64,000 nt of DNA. Origin: Bisporella sp. PMI_857. Lineage: Eukaryota > Ascomycota > Leotiomycetes > Helotiales > Helotiaceae. Position numbers and translations under genes: made by a program. Positions 50,845-61,843 of this stretch are shown here, piece by piece. The stretch is from NCBI GenBank assembly GCA_021307315.1, contig JAJSPD010000066.1, positions 186,001-250,000 on the forward strand, read 5' to 3'. A model generated the notes under the pieces. The model ran no database searches. It was not told where the DNA came from and saw only the letters and a program-made list of their open reading frames with translations. Position 1 is the first letter of the stretch; every line of letters begins with the position of its first letter.

Positions 50845-52214
50845 GAAGTACATGCCACAATATTCTAGCTTTTTCCGTCGGTGCGCGCTTAGGCTTGGCA
50901 CTGGTACTTTAAAGAATTTGTTAGTATTTTGCATAGATTTTTGGCATTATGAACATTGCAATATGCCCAGTATTATTTTATTTAGTACAGGCGATTATTA
51001 AAGCATCAGTACCTTATATATTCTCTAGTTTGTTGAGGGCTTGCAAAGAACTTTCGGTGTGACGCACGGACGTAAAAGGCTGAAATATTACAACATGTAC
51101 GAAGTAGACGGTCGATTGTGTGCCTGGTGAAAACTCCCAGGTGTGCTTGTTCTCCGATAAAGTCTACTTAGCTCACATTGATGCTTGTTTAACTTAGCAT
51201 TGAAAAATTGATGACGTAGCATGGTATGTTGTTTTGGATCAATAAGTGATGAACTGATGCACAATTACTGCAACTGCGGGGTTATTCGATCGGGGAAAGT
51301 CGCATGCAAAATAATCTATCGTGGGACATTGGCATGCAGAAACTTCGATCCTGGGACCATTGAATGCGTATCACTCAATCATTGGAATATTCCGGAGGCT
51401 GATTTCCAATCAACATGTTCCAGGAGTTGATAATCCTTGCGGGATTGATGGATCCTGGGGATAGTGTGGGTGTGATAGCCCCTGAACGCCTCACCTCTTT
51501 CACCTCCTGCCGCCTTGGATTGCGACATTGTGTCGTTTGCGGCGCGCCGTCTCCGTTGCGGACTCGGATGGCTAAATTCGTCCATGCTTGCCATGTACAA
51601 TTTGCAAAAACGGCCGAACTATTCTCCTGTGCATTCTTGGGGTCAGGTGGTCGATAATTACGCATACTGCTAGAGGGGAATTTATGGATTGTGCATCGAC
51701 CGAACCCGACCATCTTTCAATGTGATTGTTTACGATAGAACCGTCGTGTCTACGGAACGTAGGCGACAAATTGCTTTGTGGTCGCGATTCTGAGGATGGG
51801 TGAAAGGTCCGAGGCGACGCGGGGACAGGAAATAGAAAGCTTCACGCATCATCAAGTGTACGGGCATTGCCAAGAGACAATTCAACCTCATTGTTCGTCG
51901 TTACTTTGGCTCCACGAACAATAGCTACATGCTTTTAGAATTCTCTAAGGAAGACAAAGAATAGAATTTCGAGCGCATGGAGCCATATCATACAATTCAT
52001 CCCTGGCTCAAAATATGCTGCCGCGCCAGCCAACGCATATTTTTTTCCCTCGCCACTTATGCTAACTCAAGCTGCCTTTCCATACATCCGAGCCTATTAA
52101 ATAGCATTTGATCATTGTGGCGTCTTGTTGTTATCCATTTGGTATGGCATGAGAACGACAGGTCTTCGTTGGCTGCATTAGATTAGTTGAGGCGTATCGT
52201 GGGAGTTGATGAGC
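50845..52214. other. Intergenic, no supported gene
   Basis: Overlapping short frames on both strands at 51375-51713 lack motifs. Nothing else is recognised. Confidence 0.35.
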
Positions 52215-52733
52215 CTACTTGTATTCCAGCTGCCTGCGGAGTTGTGTCCATAGCTTGTTCCCGAGATCTTCATACGCCGCTGTCATCTCCACTAAAAGGT
52301 CATTCAACCGCTTCGTCTCGTCATTCAACCGCTTCGTCTCGTCATTCGACTGCTTCGCCTCGTCATTCAGTCGCTTCGTCTCCTCCTCGATCTTTTTGAT
52401 CCGATCCAGGGTTTCCTCTTTGACATCATGTAGTAAGAATTCTACAAGTTCTTTGCCCTGGTGGTGAAGCTTCGAATTTGTTCCATGGCCGACATCGATC
52501 GAGAAGGGAGTTTGTAGAGTATGATCTGGGAGTGGCCCGGCACTGATGTTCGGATTCTCTGGTCCTCGAAAGAGGGTGGGATTTGTAGAAGTGAACTGAC
52601 CCTGATTGTTGATATTAGATGGTCCAGCCGGCACTCCAGGTGAGCTCAATGTACCAATGTCGAAGAAGGATTCTGGAATGAAATCATTCTCCCAGCGGTT
52701 ATTGCGAGCGCCTTGATTTTGTCTTTGGGCCAT
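52215..52733 (-). CDS. Hypothetical coiled-coil protein with heptad repeats, 172 aa
   Basis: An open frame from ATG 52733 (MAQRQNQGARNNRW) to 52215. The first 90 residues are rich in N, P, S and G and likely disordered. From about residue 110 a coiled coil runs through a seven-residue repeat (TKRLNDEAKQSNDETKRLND), coded by 21-bp tandem DNA units at about 52296-52385. No family is recognised; small proteins of this layout occur widely in ascomycetes without known function. Confidence 0.5.
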   Translation of the reverse strand: MAQRQNQGARNNRWENDFIPESFFDIGTLSSPGVPAGPSNINNQGQFTSTNPTLFRGPENPNISAGPLPDHTLQTPFSIDVGHGTNSKLHHQGKELVEFLLHDVKEETLDRIKKIEEETKRLNDEAKQSNDETKRLNDETKRLNDLLVEMTAAYEDLGNKLWTQLRRQLEYK

Positions 52734-53164
52734 GGTGTGTTGATGACGCTGAATTTTTCCCGGTGGCACTAGAGTGACTGTACAAGCAGACTAAGAACGA
52801 AAGCGAATAGAGGGTACAGTCATGGAAGACAATCGTGTTCCTCCTCACAATTGAGACACTGGTTCGAGCCCTCGAAAATTCTCGTGGAAGATTGCACCTA
52901 CTCCTGTCCAGCACCCACATATCAATTGACTGAACTTGTATGCGGCCAGGATATGCTTAGCGTTATCACTTCCATCGACGATACGCGCGCTTTGCTCCGA
53001 AGGTCGTATTTACCATGCTGACAACTGAACTTGGAGGAAGTGGGTCTAGGAACGAGGTGCAGTTCTTCTACACTAGCTTGTGGAATAGGATATCGAGAAC
53101 CGCGCTGACACAAGAAGCTTGACAGAGTTGAGTTAGAACTCTCCGTGTCAATGCCAGGCACCTG

Positions 53165-54667
53165 ATGACCCCACCCATGGCAGCCGAAACCAACTCGGTA
53201 TGTGCGCACCAGGGGGGGGCAAGTATCCTTCCATGCGGCAAGAACGGTCTTCGGGCTCCTGAAGTCAGCAAAGATGACCGCCATGGAGCCCTTCCTTTCT
53301 TTATAATGTGTAACCGTAGGAATGTCCTCAACGCCGACTTCCCCGGTATCATGAGTATTGAGGACGCCAAGAGTCAACTTCAGAGGGAGCGAGAAGCGTA
53401 CGTTCAGGCTCATCTCATTGACCCTAGGTCAAAAAAGCTGAGACGGCGCATCCAGAATCGAATCAATAAATACGTATCCCGCTGGAAGACGTCGTTCTAT
53501 CTTGAGACAACCGAGGACTACTATATATTAGCATGCGAAATCCAAGACATGCGTGAGGGCCGAACCAAGAGACGAGAGGGAAGACCAAGAAGACCCGATG
53601 ACCGATCCAAGAGGCGTACGAGCAAGCGTCTGGCGGACAAACATCGAAAGCCTGAGGACGTAGCAGCTTCGGAGGAAGACAACCTGTTTGATTCCACAAT
53701 AGCCCTCGATTTCGCCCAGTTTGACAACGTACCACCTTCCGAGGAGGAAGTCAATATCAGCACCGCGGCCACCACCAGCCGTTCTGCAGTTACCTCAAGC
53801 GGGGACGAATTTCTGCACAGCATATCAAACGAAGTTGATAGAACTCCTGATACGAGCTCCAACAGCTTTTTCGACCTCTACAACTCACAGACCTTGAGTC
53901 AATACTCCCATTTACCATCACTGGCTGACGAATCATGGTATTATTCTGACGACATGAATGACCCCGCATCCATTTCGGGGATGCTCCATTCTGAAACGAA
54001 TCTAGCTGGTGATAGATGGGTTAGATCTCAACACGACCTATGTGACGGAAATCCGATGGATGTGGAGTGGCAAAGCGACCTTGCGAGCTTCTGTGCTTCG
54101 CATGCCCTTTCAGGAAACGGAGATGGTTGGAGCGGGACAAACACTTTCGAGCCAGAGTCGAATCGATCAGCCGCAGCAACGAATGGGCTGGCAATGACGC
54201 CACGGGGGAGCCTCGATCTACACGATGCAATAATGTCTATGAGTAGTAACGTTGATGGTTGCACTCAAACGCAGTCATCAGAAGTACCCCTCCCGCGAGA
54301 CAGAGTTAACGGAACACAACAACCGAGGGAATTTGATCAGACGCAACTATACATCGTGGCAGCCGAGCTGAAGTCTCAGCTACTGGAAAGGAGAAAGAAT
54401 GCTGTTCCAAAAGGGCCCGTCTCAACTAGTCGACCTCCACTAGGAAAGCCGCAGGATTTGGCTCCCTTGATTGAGCAATGCTTGAGTGCGCTGAGACGAA
54501 GACGACCCACCCCTCACACATCGAAAGACAAAACAAATGGACTTAGCCTGGAGGATAGAAGAACAATCCCACAATACAGAACAGAGGTGCGGTTGCAAAT
54601 GACAATTGAATACCTTTGGAACGCGGTGAGAGTTGAGTCTTGCCGCGTTCCTTCTTGTGTCAGTTAG
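53165..54667 (+). CDS. Hypothetical bZIP-like basic-region protein, up to 500 aa
   Basis: A single open frame ending at TAG 54667. Near residues 90-105 lies SKKLRRRIQNRINKYVSRW, close to the basic region of fungal bZIP-like proteins (N-x7-R core), but no leucine zipper follows clearly; instead an arginine-rich stretch (RTKRREGRPRRPDDRSKRR) comes. The middle is serine- and aspartate-rich, as in transcription regulators, and the C-terminus has VRLQMTIEYLWNAVRVE. A more likely start may be ATG 53351 (MSIEDAKSQLQRE), because the 62 residues before it show no pattern. A DNA-binding role is a suggestion only. Confidence 0.55.
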   Translation: MTPPMAAETNSVCAHQGGASILPCGKNGLRAPEVSKDDRHGALPFFIMCNRRNVLNADFPGIMSIEDAKSQLQREREAYVQAHLIDPRSKKLRRRIQNRINKYVSRWKTSFYLETTEDYYILACEIQDMREGRTKRREGRPRRPDDRSKRRTSKRLADKHRKPEDVAASEEDNLFDSTIALDFAQFDNVPPSEEEVNISTAATTSRSAVTSSGDEFLHSISNEVDRTPDTSSNSFFDLYNSQTLSQYSHLPSLADESWYYSDDMNDPASISGMLHSETNLAGDRWVRSQHDLCDGNPMDVEWQSDLASFCASHALSGNGDGWSGTNTFEPESNRSAAATNGLAMTPRGSLDLHDAIMSMSSNVDGCTQTQSSEVPLPRDRVNGTQQPREFDQTQLYIVAAELKSQLLERRKNAVPKGPVSTSRPPLGKPQDLAPLIEQCLSALRRRRPTPHTSKDKTNGLSLEDRRTIPQYRTEVRLQMTIEYLWNAVRVESCRVPSCVS

Positions 54668-55159
54668 TTATCAATCTGCGAGGCGATATGCCGATCCCAG
54701 TTCATACAAAAGGGCTTCTCATGCAGTCATTATCTTGTTCTTCGTATGTAAGTGACAAGTACGAAATGCACGTACAAAGAAGAGACAGATCTCCAGCCAT
54801 GTGCAAACGCGAAGTAAAGAATCATGCCTGAGGCATAAATTATAGAATTCCGTCCCCCTTTCACCAGTTTGGATGATGAAAATGACATAAGCAACCCTTG
54901 CTCGGACATAAAACAGCTACTAACTTACTAACCTTAGTGAGTCTTTTATCTCTGTTCCATTGTTGACACCTAAGAATGCTTTCCTAATTGTAATAGCAAA
55001 AATTTCCGAATTCTATAAGAAATAAGTTGTCTTCTTGACTGGCGGGGGAGGGGTTCCTCTTTCAATTTGGGGTCTTGCCAAGCATTACAGCCGGGCACGG
55101 ACCAGTTCTGCTTTGCGACAACCAAGCAACCCACACCAGAAATCAAACTTGTTGCTACC
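54668..55159. other. Intergenic
   Basis: No gene or repeat recognised. Confidence 0.4.
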
Positions 55160-55393
55160 ATGGCGTCTAAACACGGTCTCAGTGAGGCTGAAGACTCTCT
55201 AACAAATCGTGTAAAGAGCTCAAAATCATCGGCTGCGCGTTCTGCTACGCACGCAGAAATCAATTCCACCAGGCTAAGCTTCAAAGTCTATTACCCTCGG
55301 CTCGATTCAAAGCACAAACAATTGGGGGAGGAAGAGTCTGCGAACGTGCTGAATTCTGTGGTCGGCTTTCGTAGCCAAAAGGGCATATCCTAG
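55160..55393 (+). CDS. Small hypothetical frame, 77 aa
   Basis: From ATG 55160 (MASKHGLSEAEDSLTNRV) to TAG. It is polar and serine-rich with no motif. It could be the first exon of a decayed gene, as open pieces in other frames follow to about 56046 (ending SSSQLSEAWSDRL). Confidence 0.25.
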   Translation: MASKHGLSEAEDSLTNRVKSSKSSAARSATHAEINSTRLSFKVYYPRLDSKHKQLGEEESANVLNSVVGFRSQKGIS

Positions 55394-56340
55394 TGAGCTA
55401 GCCCAGTATTTTTTAATTGTGCCTTTCAAGGCGGGAATAGATGAAGAAATACGACAATTTCATTAGGAAGTGTTCACATTTCGTGTGCTGACGAGTGATA
55501 TATCTCAAGGTGATGCCTGGGACCATCACCATTTTGTCGATGTTAGATTGCCAGACACATCTACGACGGGAGGGAAGAATAATAAAGGCTTTGGACTTGT
55601 GAGGATCGCACAGGTTAGGCGCGAAATGCACAAAATGTGTACACATTAGTAAGCACATACTCGACTGAGACACGGGTTCAACTTGCGGGGGCTCCTTAAG
55701 TGCATAACACGTCACCACCTGGAGGGTGCAAGACTTTTCGCGCGTAAGCATAAGGTTAGTCAAAATGTCGCTGATGTATCGAGGCAAGTCAATCTCTTCA
55801 TCAAGATGTTCAACAAGTAGCTGAGGTAGAGTGCGAAAACTACAGATCAGTATCGTCCCTCGACATCTCACGGAGCGAAATCCGCTTACTCTTCTTCGAA
55901 ACCACGGCCGAACATGGCCCAATACGTCTCAACTTACTCTACGCATCTTTAAACGACTGGAAGCTTGATTACGTCACCTTTCGCGACCAGAACTGGTCAC
56001 TTATGAGCAGCTCTCAGCTGTCCGAAGCCTGGAGCGACCGGTTGTAACGACGCAAGGAATCACGGGCTAGAATAGAGGCATATGGGAGTGCGTACAATAG
56101 GCTGATAGTGATTGCCTTATAGGTCTACCTACGAAGGATACAAAAACATGAGGAACAACTGTAGAGAGTGGGAGCATGCCTTTATATAAGCGACTCCGAC
56201 TCTCCTCCGTATCGGCTCTGAAACCCCTCATACCCTGATCTTCAGCCTCCTGATCCCATGCCATGACCTCCGTGTCGCACTTTGAGCATACCGGTTGTTA
56301 CACCGGTTCGCTGCGACAGAGCGCGAGATAAGCAATACTA
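55394..56340. other. Probable decayed coding sequence, unidentified
   Basis: Several short frames on the plus strand read like protein (WDHHHFVDVRLPDTSTTG; LDYVTFRDQNWSLMSSSQL) but are separated by stops and shifts. No family is recognised. Confidence 0.3.
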
Positions 56341-56360
56341 TCACCAGGTTTACCTAGTGG

Positions 56361-57362
56361 GACTACATCTGCCTAAGCTATACATGGGGAGACTTCGCGA
56401 GGCAGAAGGCAACAATCTTCCTGAACGGTATTGCCACGGCTGTGCAAGCATTTAGAGGCGGCTCTATGAGATTTACAAGAGACCCTCAAATGCTAACTCG
56501 GCATCAACCCGGCCGACTTCGGTGACCAGAATAGCCACGTCTTACGTGTGAAGGATATATGTGGCGGGGCTTGTGCCGTTACAACCTGGACGAAAGAACA
56601 CGGCGAGCTGCAGGTTCGTAGGCTGCGTTCACCGGGGGAACGACTCACTACCTACGAGGTGGTCTGTTAAGAAATATGGGAGGCGGGCTCTAGAGGAGCT
56701 TCTTGGAGCCCGGGATCGCAACTGGGGAGCCGCAGAGGATGAAGAACAACAGCTTATGGAATTGGGAGAGGATGTCGATGAACGAGTGTTTGACCAGGAT
56801 TACTATGCAGATTCCGACGATAAAGATGAAGTCCGATTTAGCAGGCAGCATTTACGCGACATTGTCCAGGTACAGTTGTGGCTCATGTTTCGGAAGGAAT
56901 ACTGGTCTCGACTGTGGATTATCCAGGAGCTGGCGGTCAGCCCTATGACATCGACTGTCCACCGGGGAGAGTCTGTGTTTCACCTATCGACTCTCCAAGC
57001 TATCGGAGATATTCTTGCCACCTATTCCGAGTCTAGACCATCCTCGAACTCCGAAATCTGGGAGGAGCTGAGGCCGAGATTGGACCTCTTGGCATGGATT
57101 ACACTTTGGAGGATACGAGAGCGGGATGACATAGAACAAGGCGGAAAGCGATTGTGCGGACCTGGAATGCACATACAAAGTGTTGAAGACGAGGTGCGAC
57201 ATCGGAGACGCAGAATCTGATTCGTTGGAGGTGGAACGCATATACGAGAAGTTTGGACATAGATTACAGAAGGCCCAAGGCATATTGGACGTTGCTTCAA
57301 GGTTATACCAAAAGTCGATTGTGCAAGAAACGGGACCTCCATAGCGCTCGCCAGGGATCTCA
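56361..57362 (+). pseudogene. HET-domain gene relic 1
   Basis: The first HET block (YICLSYTWGD at about 56361-56390) and a later block (FRKEYWSRLWIIQELAVSP at about 56890-56945) are clear. The frame changes between them and the usual central block (W-D-ICINQ) is missing. After 57190 the sequence continues in another frame (LEVERIYEKFGHRLQKAQG). Stops and shifts rule out a product. Confidence 0.7.
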
Positions 57363-57443
57363 CAGAGAAGCATTCTTGCAGTCTCGGCCTAGTCCAGTGA
57401 ATGTGTTGAACAGGCTAGGTCTAAGGACCATACCTAGTCTGTT

Positions 57444-57483
57444 GTAGGCACCGGTAGGCACCAGTAGGCAACAGTAGGCATCA
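57444..57483 (+). repeat. 10-bp tandem repeat GTAGGCACCA, 4 copies
   Basis: Four units that differ at one or two bases, between two HET relics. Confidence 0.75.
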
Positions 57484-57795
57484 GTGTGATGACATGTGAG
57501 TATCACGACCTCTATAAGTAGAGGCATTCTCTCCTGTAGGTTAGGTTCTATAACCTTCAGCAATTGATACTTGTTTGCCCTATACTCTCTGAAGGCCACG
57601 TGACTACTTCCCTCTATTTGAACAGAATGTTGGGTTGGGTCTGGATCTGGATGGCTTTGGTCCGCTATCTAGAGGATTGTTACGGGAGGATCCAGAAGAT
57701 GGCCGGGAGTCAACGTAGAATCGTATACACATTGATCTACATTTTCCGATACAATGAGGGGATAGATTTGACACAATATACGGCCTTGTTTCACA

Positions 57796-58328
57796 TGTCA
57801 CCGAGATTTGCAACGCCTCGAAAAACGCGCTGCACACAGATCTATACTCCGCAGCCAGAAATCTACCTTAACGTGGCGGAGCTGTGCCCTAATTTTAACC
57901 GCTTGGGTCATGATGAGGACTACACCTACTATGATAACAAGGACGAGAGCAATAATGCTGACAGAGAACTCATAAACCGTCGTGAGATCAGACTTCTTGT
58001 TTTGTACCCAAAATTTTCAAACAAAGTTGATCTGAAAGGCCAACTTTTTTCATGTCAGTTTGGATAACCCTGGCGAATTGCCGAAAAGTAGTTATCGAGC
58101 AGTTTCATACGATGAGGAACTACAACCAAATTTCATTTTTGAAGACACCGGAAAGGATATATCCGCCTTACACCCTCGCTTTACGAAATTTTGCTTCGTC
58201 TACGCGGGGAAGGTGGGTGGCTGTATTTATGGGAGAAATCTTCTGCTCCGCGACTGCTCTCTAGGCTTACGTGGGCGACGGCGATGCGGCAGTGGACATA
58301 AATCACAGAGCGGATGCACCGATCAATA
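57796..58328 (+). pseudogene. HET-domain gene relic 2 (N-terminal part)
   Basis: The frame from ATG 57796 reaches REIRLLVLYPKFSN, the usual start of a HET protein, then shifts at a run of six T (58046-58051). Dropping one base would lead to VSLDNPGELPKSSYRAVSY, the region before the first HET block, where WGD is replaced by DEE. The rest of the domain is not recognised and the frame ends at TAA 58328. Confidence 0.6.
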
Positions 58329-58397
58329 ATTCTCTTCGACATTCAAAATGGCACACTCATGCTCAAACATCCCAGCTTGAAAGAACGGACGCTTCTC

Positions 58398-59656
58398 CTA
58401 GACATTGCGCGGAGCTATAAATGCCGGCTGCCTCAACCTGGGAGCCTCATGGGGTATATCAATTACTAGATTGTCTACAGAGGCCAGGCAGTTTTTTTTA
58501 CAGTTTTTTTTTACAGGTTTTTTTTTTTGAAAGGACCTAGGCGTACCTTGAATGCCGGCTTGTGATTGCCACGTCGGATCAGTGATGAATACGGCGAACT
58601 CTTTCATGCTTGTGTCTATTTCTCTCGCCCTCGCAAAATGCTCGTAGATTAAATCCCTAACATACTCAATGTCGTTCTCGGTATCTCTCATTATGCTCAC
58701 TACTTTGGGTTTCGGTACTGCTTGAAGGAGAACGAAGCGTAATTGGGAAGGGCGGCGACAACTTCCTCGGCCGCTTAGACTTTCAAACCACTCGAAAAGC
58801 TGGACTTCTATGACTCTATGATCAAGACAAGATACGCTATAGGGTGGGCTAAAATGCCCTTCAGCATCTATCTGGAGCCGGACAGCTATCACGGGTGTGG
58901 GTAGGAGAGGTGCCGGTCGTACACCATTGTTGAATTGACAAAAACCTGGTAGGCGCGTACCTGGTTGCTGCATTACGGGTATTCGTAGAGTTGTAACGAC
59001 GCGCGACTGCTTTCGCCGGAGTTTTGGAGTAGTGATAGATATTTGCCGAGGCTTGTAATACAGCACAGTGGGATACCCGTATGTCCTGCAAGTCTCCCCA
59101 TCTCTTATAGCCAAGTGCACACAACGATCGCCTGCTATACCATGTCCTGTATCAACTCTTCGAATAGAATGACCACCGGCGGTAATCATCACCATCCCAC
59201 CTTGTGCGCTGTTTCTATCAATGAAGACTCCAACGGCATCCGGATGTACCCGGATCGATTCACCTATAATTTCACTTTCCTCAAATCTCACATATTTACG
59301 GTCGTCTACCTGCGACACCCAAGGGTAAGTTATATGTCCTGAATGATATTGTTGGGGCGTGTTACCATTTGCAAGGCCCAGTATTTGAGTTTCTCCCTAT
59401 CCTTTGTGCGCTGTGGAATATCCCAAAGCCGTGAGCTTCTGTGTGTGGGTTTCGGGATGTTCAGGAGGGTACCAAATAGACTGAGAGATGGCGGCGTGTA
59501 ACCAGATACGGGTAAGCTCAAATACTCAGGATATCCTGCATAGAATTCATGATTCGCGTGAGGTGTGAGAGATTGTATCTTCTCATTACTCTCAGGATTC
59601 TTCTGATTCTCGAGGCCGACCTTTCGGAGATTGAAAGCTTCCGCCCTGGAATCCAT
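58398..59656 (-). CDS. Hypothetical protein, about 400 aa, two or three exons
   Basis: Exon 1, 59656-59366 (MDSRAEAFNLRKVGLENQ), and exon 2, 59309-58398, are joined over a 56-bp intron with GTAACA donor and CGCAG acceptor, giving KYWALQM followed by VDDRKYVRFEE. A second in-frame intron is likely at about 58470-58545, because that stretch holds three A-runs that code only lysines and is bounded by GTACGC and CTGTAG. No family is recognised. The protein contains GVFIDRNSAQGGMVMITAGG and VVSIMRDTENDIEYVRDLIY. The function is unknown. Confidence 0.5.
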
Positions 59657-59676
59657 CTACTACAACTCGTAAATAA

Positions 59677-60201
59677 CTAGTTTGTCATATGGGGAGATTG
59701 ATCCTTACCGAGGAAGATGTGCTTACTTTCGAGACGGGATAATGCATTTGTCAATGGCTGCCTCACCTCCCTTCGATTAATGAGTGTCTCGCAAATTAAG
59801 ACCCCAAAGAAATGGCTCGGGTATTCTTTACTAAAAGAGGCAGGTGACATTTCGAAGAACGCGGAGGCAGGGACAGAGGAATATAGGATTGGACGACCAT
59901 CCCATTGGTGAAGCATTTTATTGGTTACCGCAGATCTGGTTCGGGCTATCTGAATCTTCCCACTTTCCCAGCGTTGCTTAGTTGGCCCACTATTTTATCG
60001 AAATTTAACTTCACACTTCGTCACCCAACAGTACCACTGCATCCACTGCAGCATCTTATCTGCAATGCTGTCACCCTTCGGCAACCAGCAGGACGGATCA
60101 CTTCCTTTCATAGCTAGTTCGCCAAAAGCCACACACATATCCTGGCACAGGTCAAAGCACACTTTTCTCCGCCAGTGAGCCATCGTCAGCACTATGGCCA
60201 T
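59677..60201 (-). pseudogene. Unidentified frame with one internal stop
   Basis: One frame runs from ATG 60201 (MAIVLTMAHWRRKVCFDLC) to 59677 with a single TAA near 59995. Protein-like stretches include GDSIADKMLQWMQWYCW before and RPILYSSVPASAFFEMSPAS after the stop. It ends at a GGTAAGG donor-like site 25 bp before its TAG, so it may once have been spliced to the next gene. No family is recognised. Confidence 0.3.
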
Positions 60202-61051
60202 CCTTCACCCAACCGCAGCCTTTAATGTGATGATGACGATCATCTGGCGCGAGTCAGCATGTTGCTAGCTACGGCATATGATGACGGAATCCAGGTATTA
60301 CGAATTCATCAGCAGTTGCGGAGATGCACAGAAGCAAACGACAGGAAACTACCATGCGGTCAATGATAGTTGATAAGGTACCCGATTTATGAATCTGATA
60401 GATGAGATCTCAATGTTCATGCGGATATGACGACTCCTGCCGAAAGCTGGAGACGAGAATAGCATGATGAACAGCCAGATTTCACATTGACCAACGGTGG
60501 CAACAAATCATCTACTGCGGTAGATTACCACCTACAGGGTCCACTAACTCGTATAAGTCATCCATTTTGACCTACGAAAGCTCACCGTGTCCGCACTGAC
60601 ATAGAGACCCTAATTTTCAGATTCACTGAGATGTCATCCATTTTCAGACCTGTCCCACCAGGGGGAGATCCTCATGTCCTCATTGACGTTAATGAGAAGT
60701 CGACCACACCCGCACAAGCATCTAGGCGGCGGAGACTCAATTTAAAGTCATCATTGGTTCTCCACGATTTGTGTTTGGTCAGCATGAATATGTCCATGGA
60801 GTCCTAAGTCCCAAGGCTGGTGGGCAAGCCACCCAGCTCTGCTGGCGTAACCTATACCCAACATTTTCCATGGAAGAGAGTGAACTAAGACGTACTACAG
60901 TAATCTGAAAAGTATAAGACGGCGATGGTAGACATCCAATGCCAGTCAGTATCATCTCCGTAAACACCGTAGAACTTCCTTTGCTTTTTTCTATCTGCCT
61001 CAGCCTTTGGCTTTTCGGACTCTGGCATCCTTATCTGCAGTTGAAAGCAAA
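60202..61051. other. Intergenic
   Basis: No supported gene; it probably includes the promoter of the secreted protein at 61052. Confidence 0.4.
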
Positions 61052-61843
61052 ATGGGATTTCTTCTCTACATTGCCCCGCTGCTCGGCCTTTATTTTAACT
61101 TCCTGCAGGTCGTCGTGGCAGTTCTATATACTGTAGCTGTCGGACCAAAGCAAATCTGCTCCACTCTCGTTGCCACGCCTATAGCAGTTACTCACAATGT
61201 AACGACACCCGCCCTTCCAATTAATGGGGGTTCGTATATCTGCTCCAAACATCCTTCTACCTATACTAACATCTTTACATGCCCAACCGAGCTACCAGCT
61301 GCTCCCTCGACCCTTAAACTCCTCCATGTTGCCATCGGCAAAGGAACCCAAAACTACACGTGCACATCCGTCGGCGTGGTTCCTGTGTCTGACGGTGCCC
61401 TCGCGACCCTCTACGACATCACCTCCCTCGCCTTTTTGAACGTTGCTATGGTCCACAAGGTCCCTCCGCTCTGCGTAAATATATCCCATAATGCAGTGCC
61501 CAAGGACAAAGCCATCATATTCCCCGGTATTGGAACCTTTCCGATCCTTGGCAAGCATTACTTCACCAATACCTCTCCGATCACCCCAACCTTCGATCTA
61601 TTTGCTACAAGCCAGCTATTCTCCGGCACGAAACTCCTGGCTATTCCAGCACCTGAAGGAGCTGCCGTGGGACCAGCAGGAACTGGAGCCATACCATGGC
61701 TGGAGTTGAGCGACAGTGGACTCAGCGTCGGGGTTGCAGCTGGTTATCGGGTTGTGACTGCTGGAGGCAACCTTCCTAGCACTTGTCCCGCTATTGGCAC
61801 AATTAGCGTACAATATTGTGCGGAATACTGGTTCTACGGCTGA
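61052..61843 (+). CDS. Secreted DUF3455-type protein, 263 aa
   Basis: An open frame from ATG 61052 to TGA 61843. A hydrophobic signal segment (MGFLLYIAPLLGLYFNFLQ) starts the protein. The blocks KLLHVAIGKGTQNYTC, GALATLYDITSLAF and GTFPILGKHYFTN followed by AIPWLELSDSG are typical of the DUF3455 family of fungal secreted proteins, whose role is unknown. The length fits the family. The upstream extension of the frame to 61007 has no ATG, so 61052 is the start. Confidence 0.75.
   Translation: MGFLLYIAPLLGLYFNFLQVVVAVLYTVAVGPKQICSTLVATPIAVTHNVTTPALPINGGSYICSKHPSTYTNIFTCPTELPAAPSTLKLLHVAIGKGTQNYTCTSVGVVPVSDGALATLYDITSLAFLNVAMVHKVPPLCVNISHNAVPKDKAIIFPGIGTFPILGKHYFTNTSPITPTFDLFATSQLFSGTKLLAIPAPEGAAVGPAGTGAIPWLELSDSGLSVGVAAGYRVVTAGGNLPSTCPAIGTISVQYCAEYWFYG

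Noticed and set aside
52840..52880. tRNA B-box-like GGTTCGAGCCC
   Set aside because: No matching A box, acceptor stem or cloverleaf around it.
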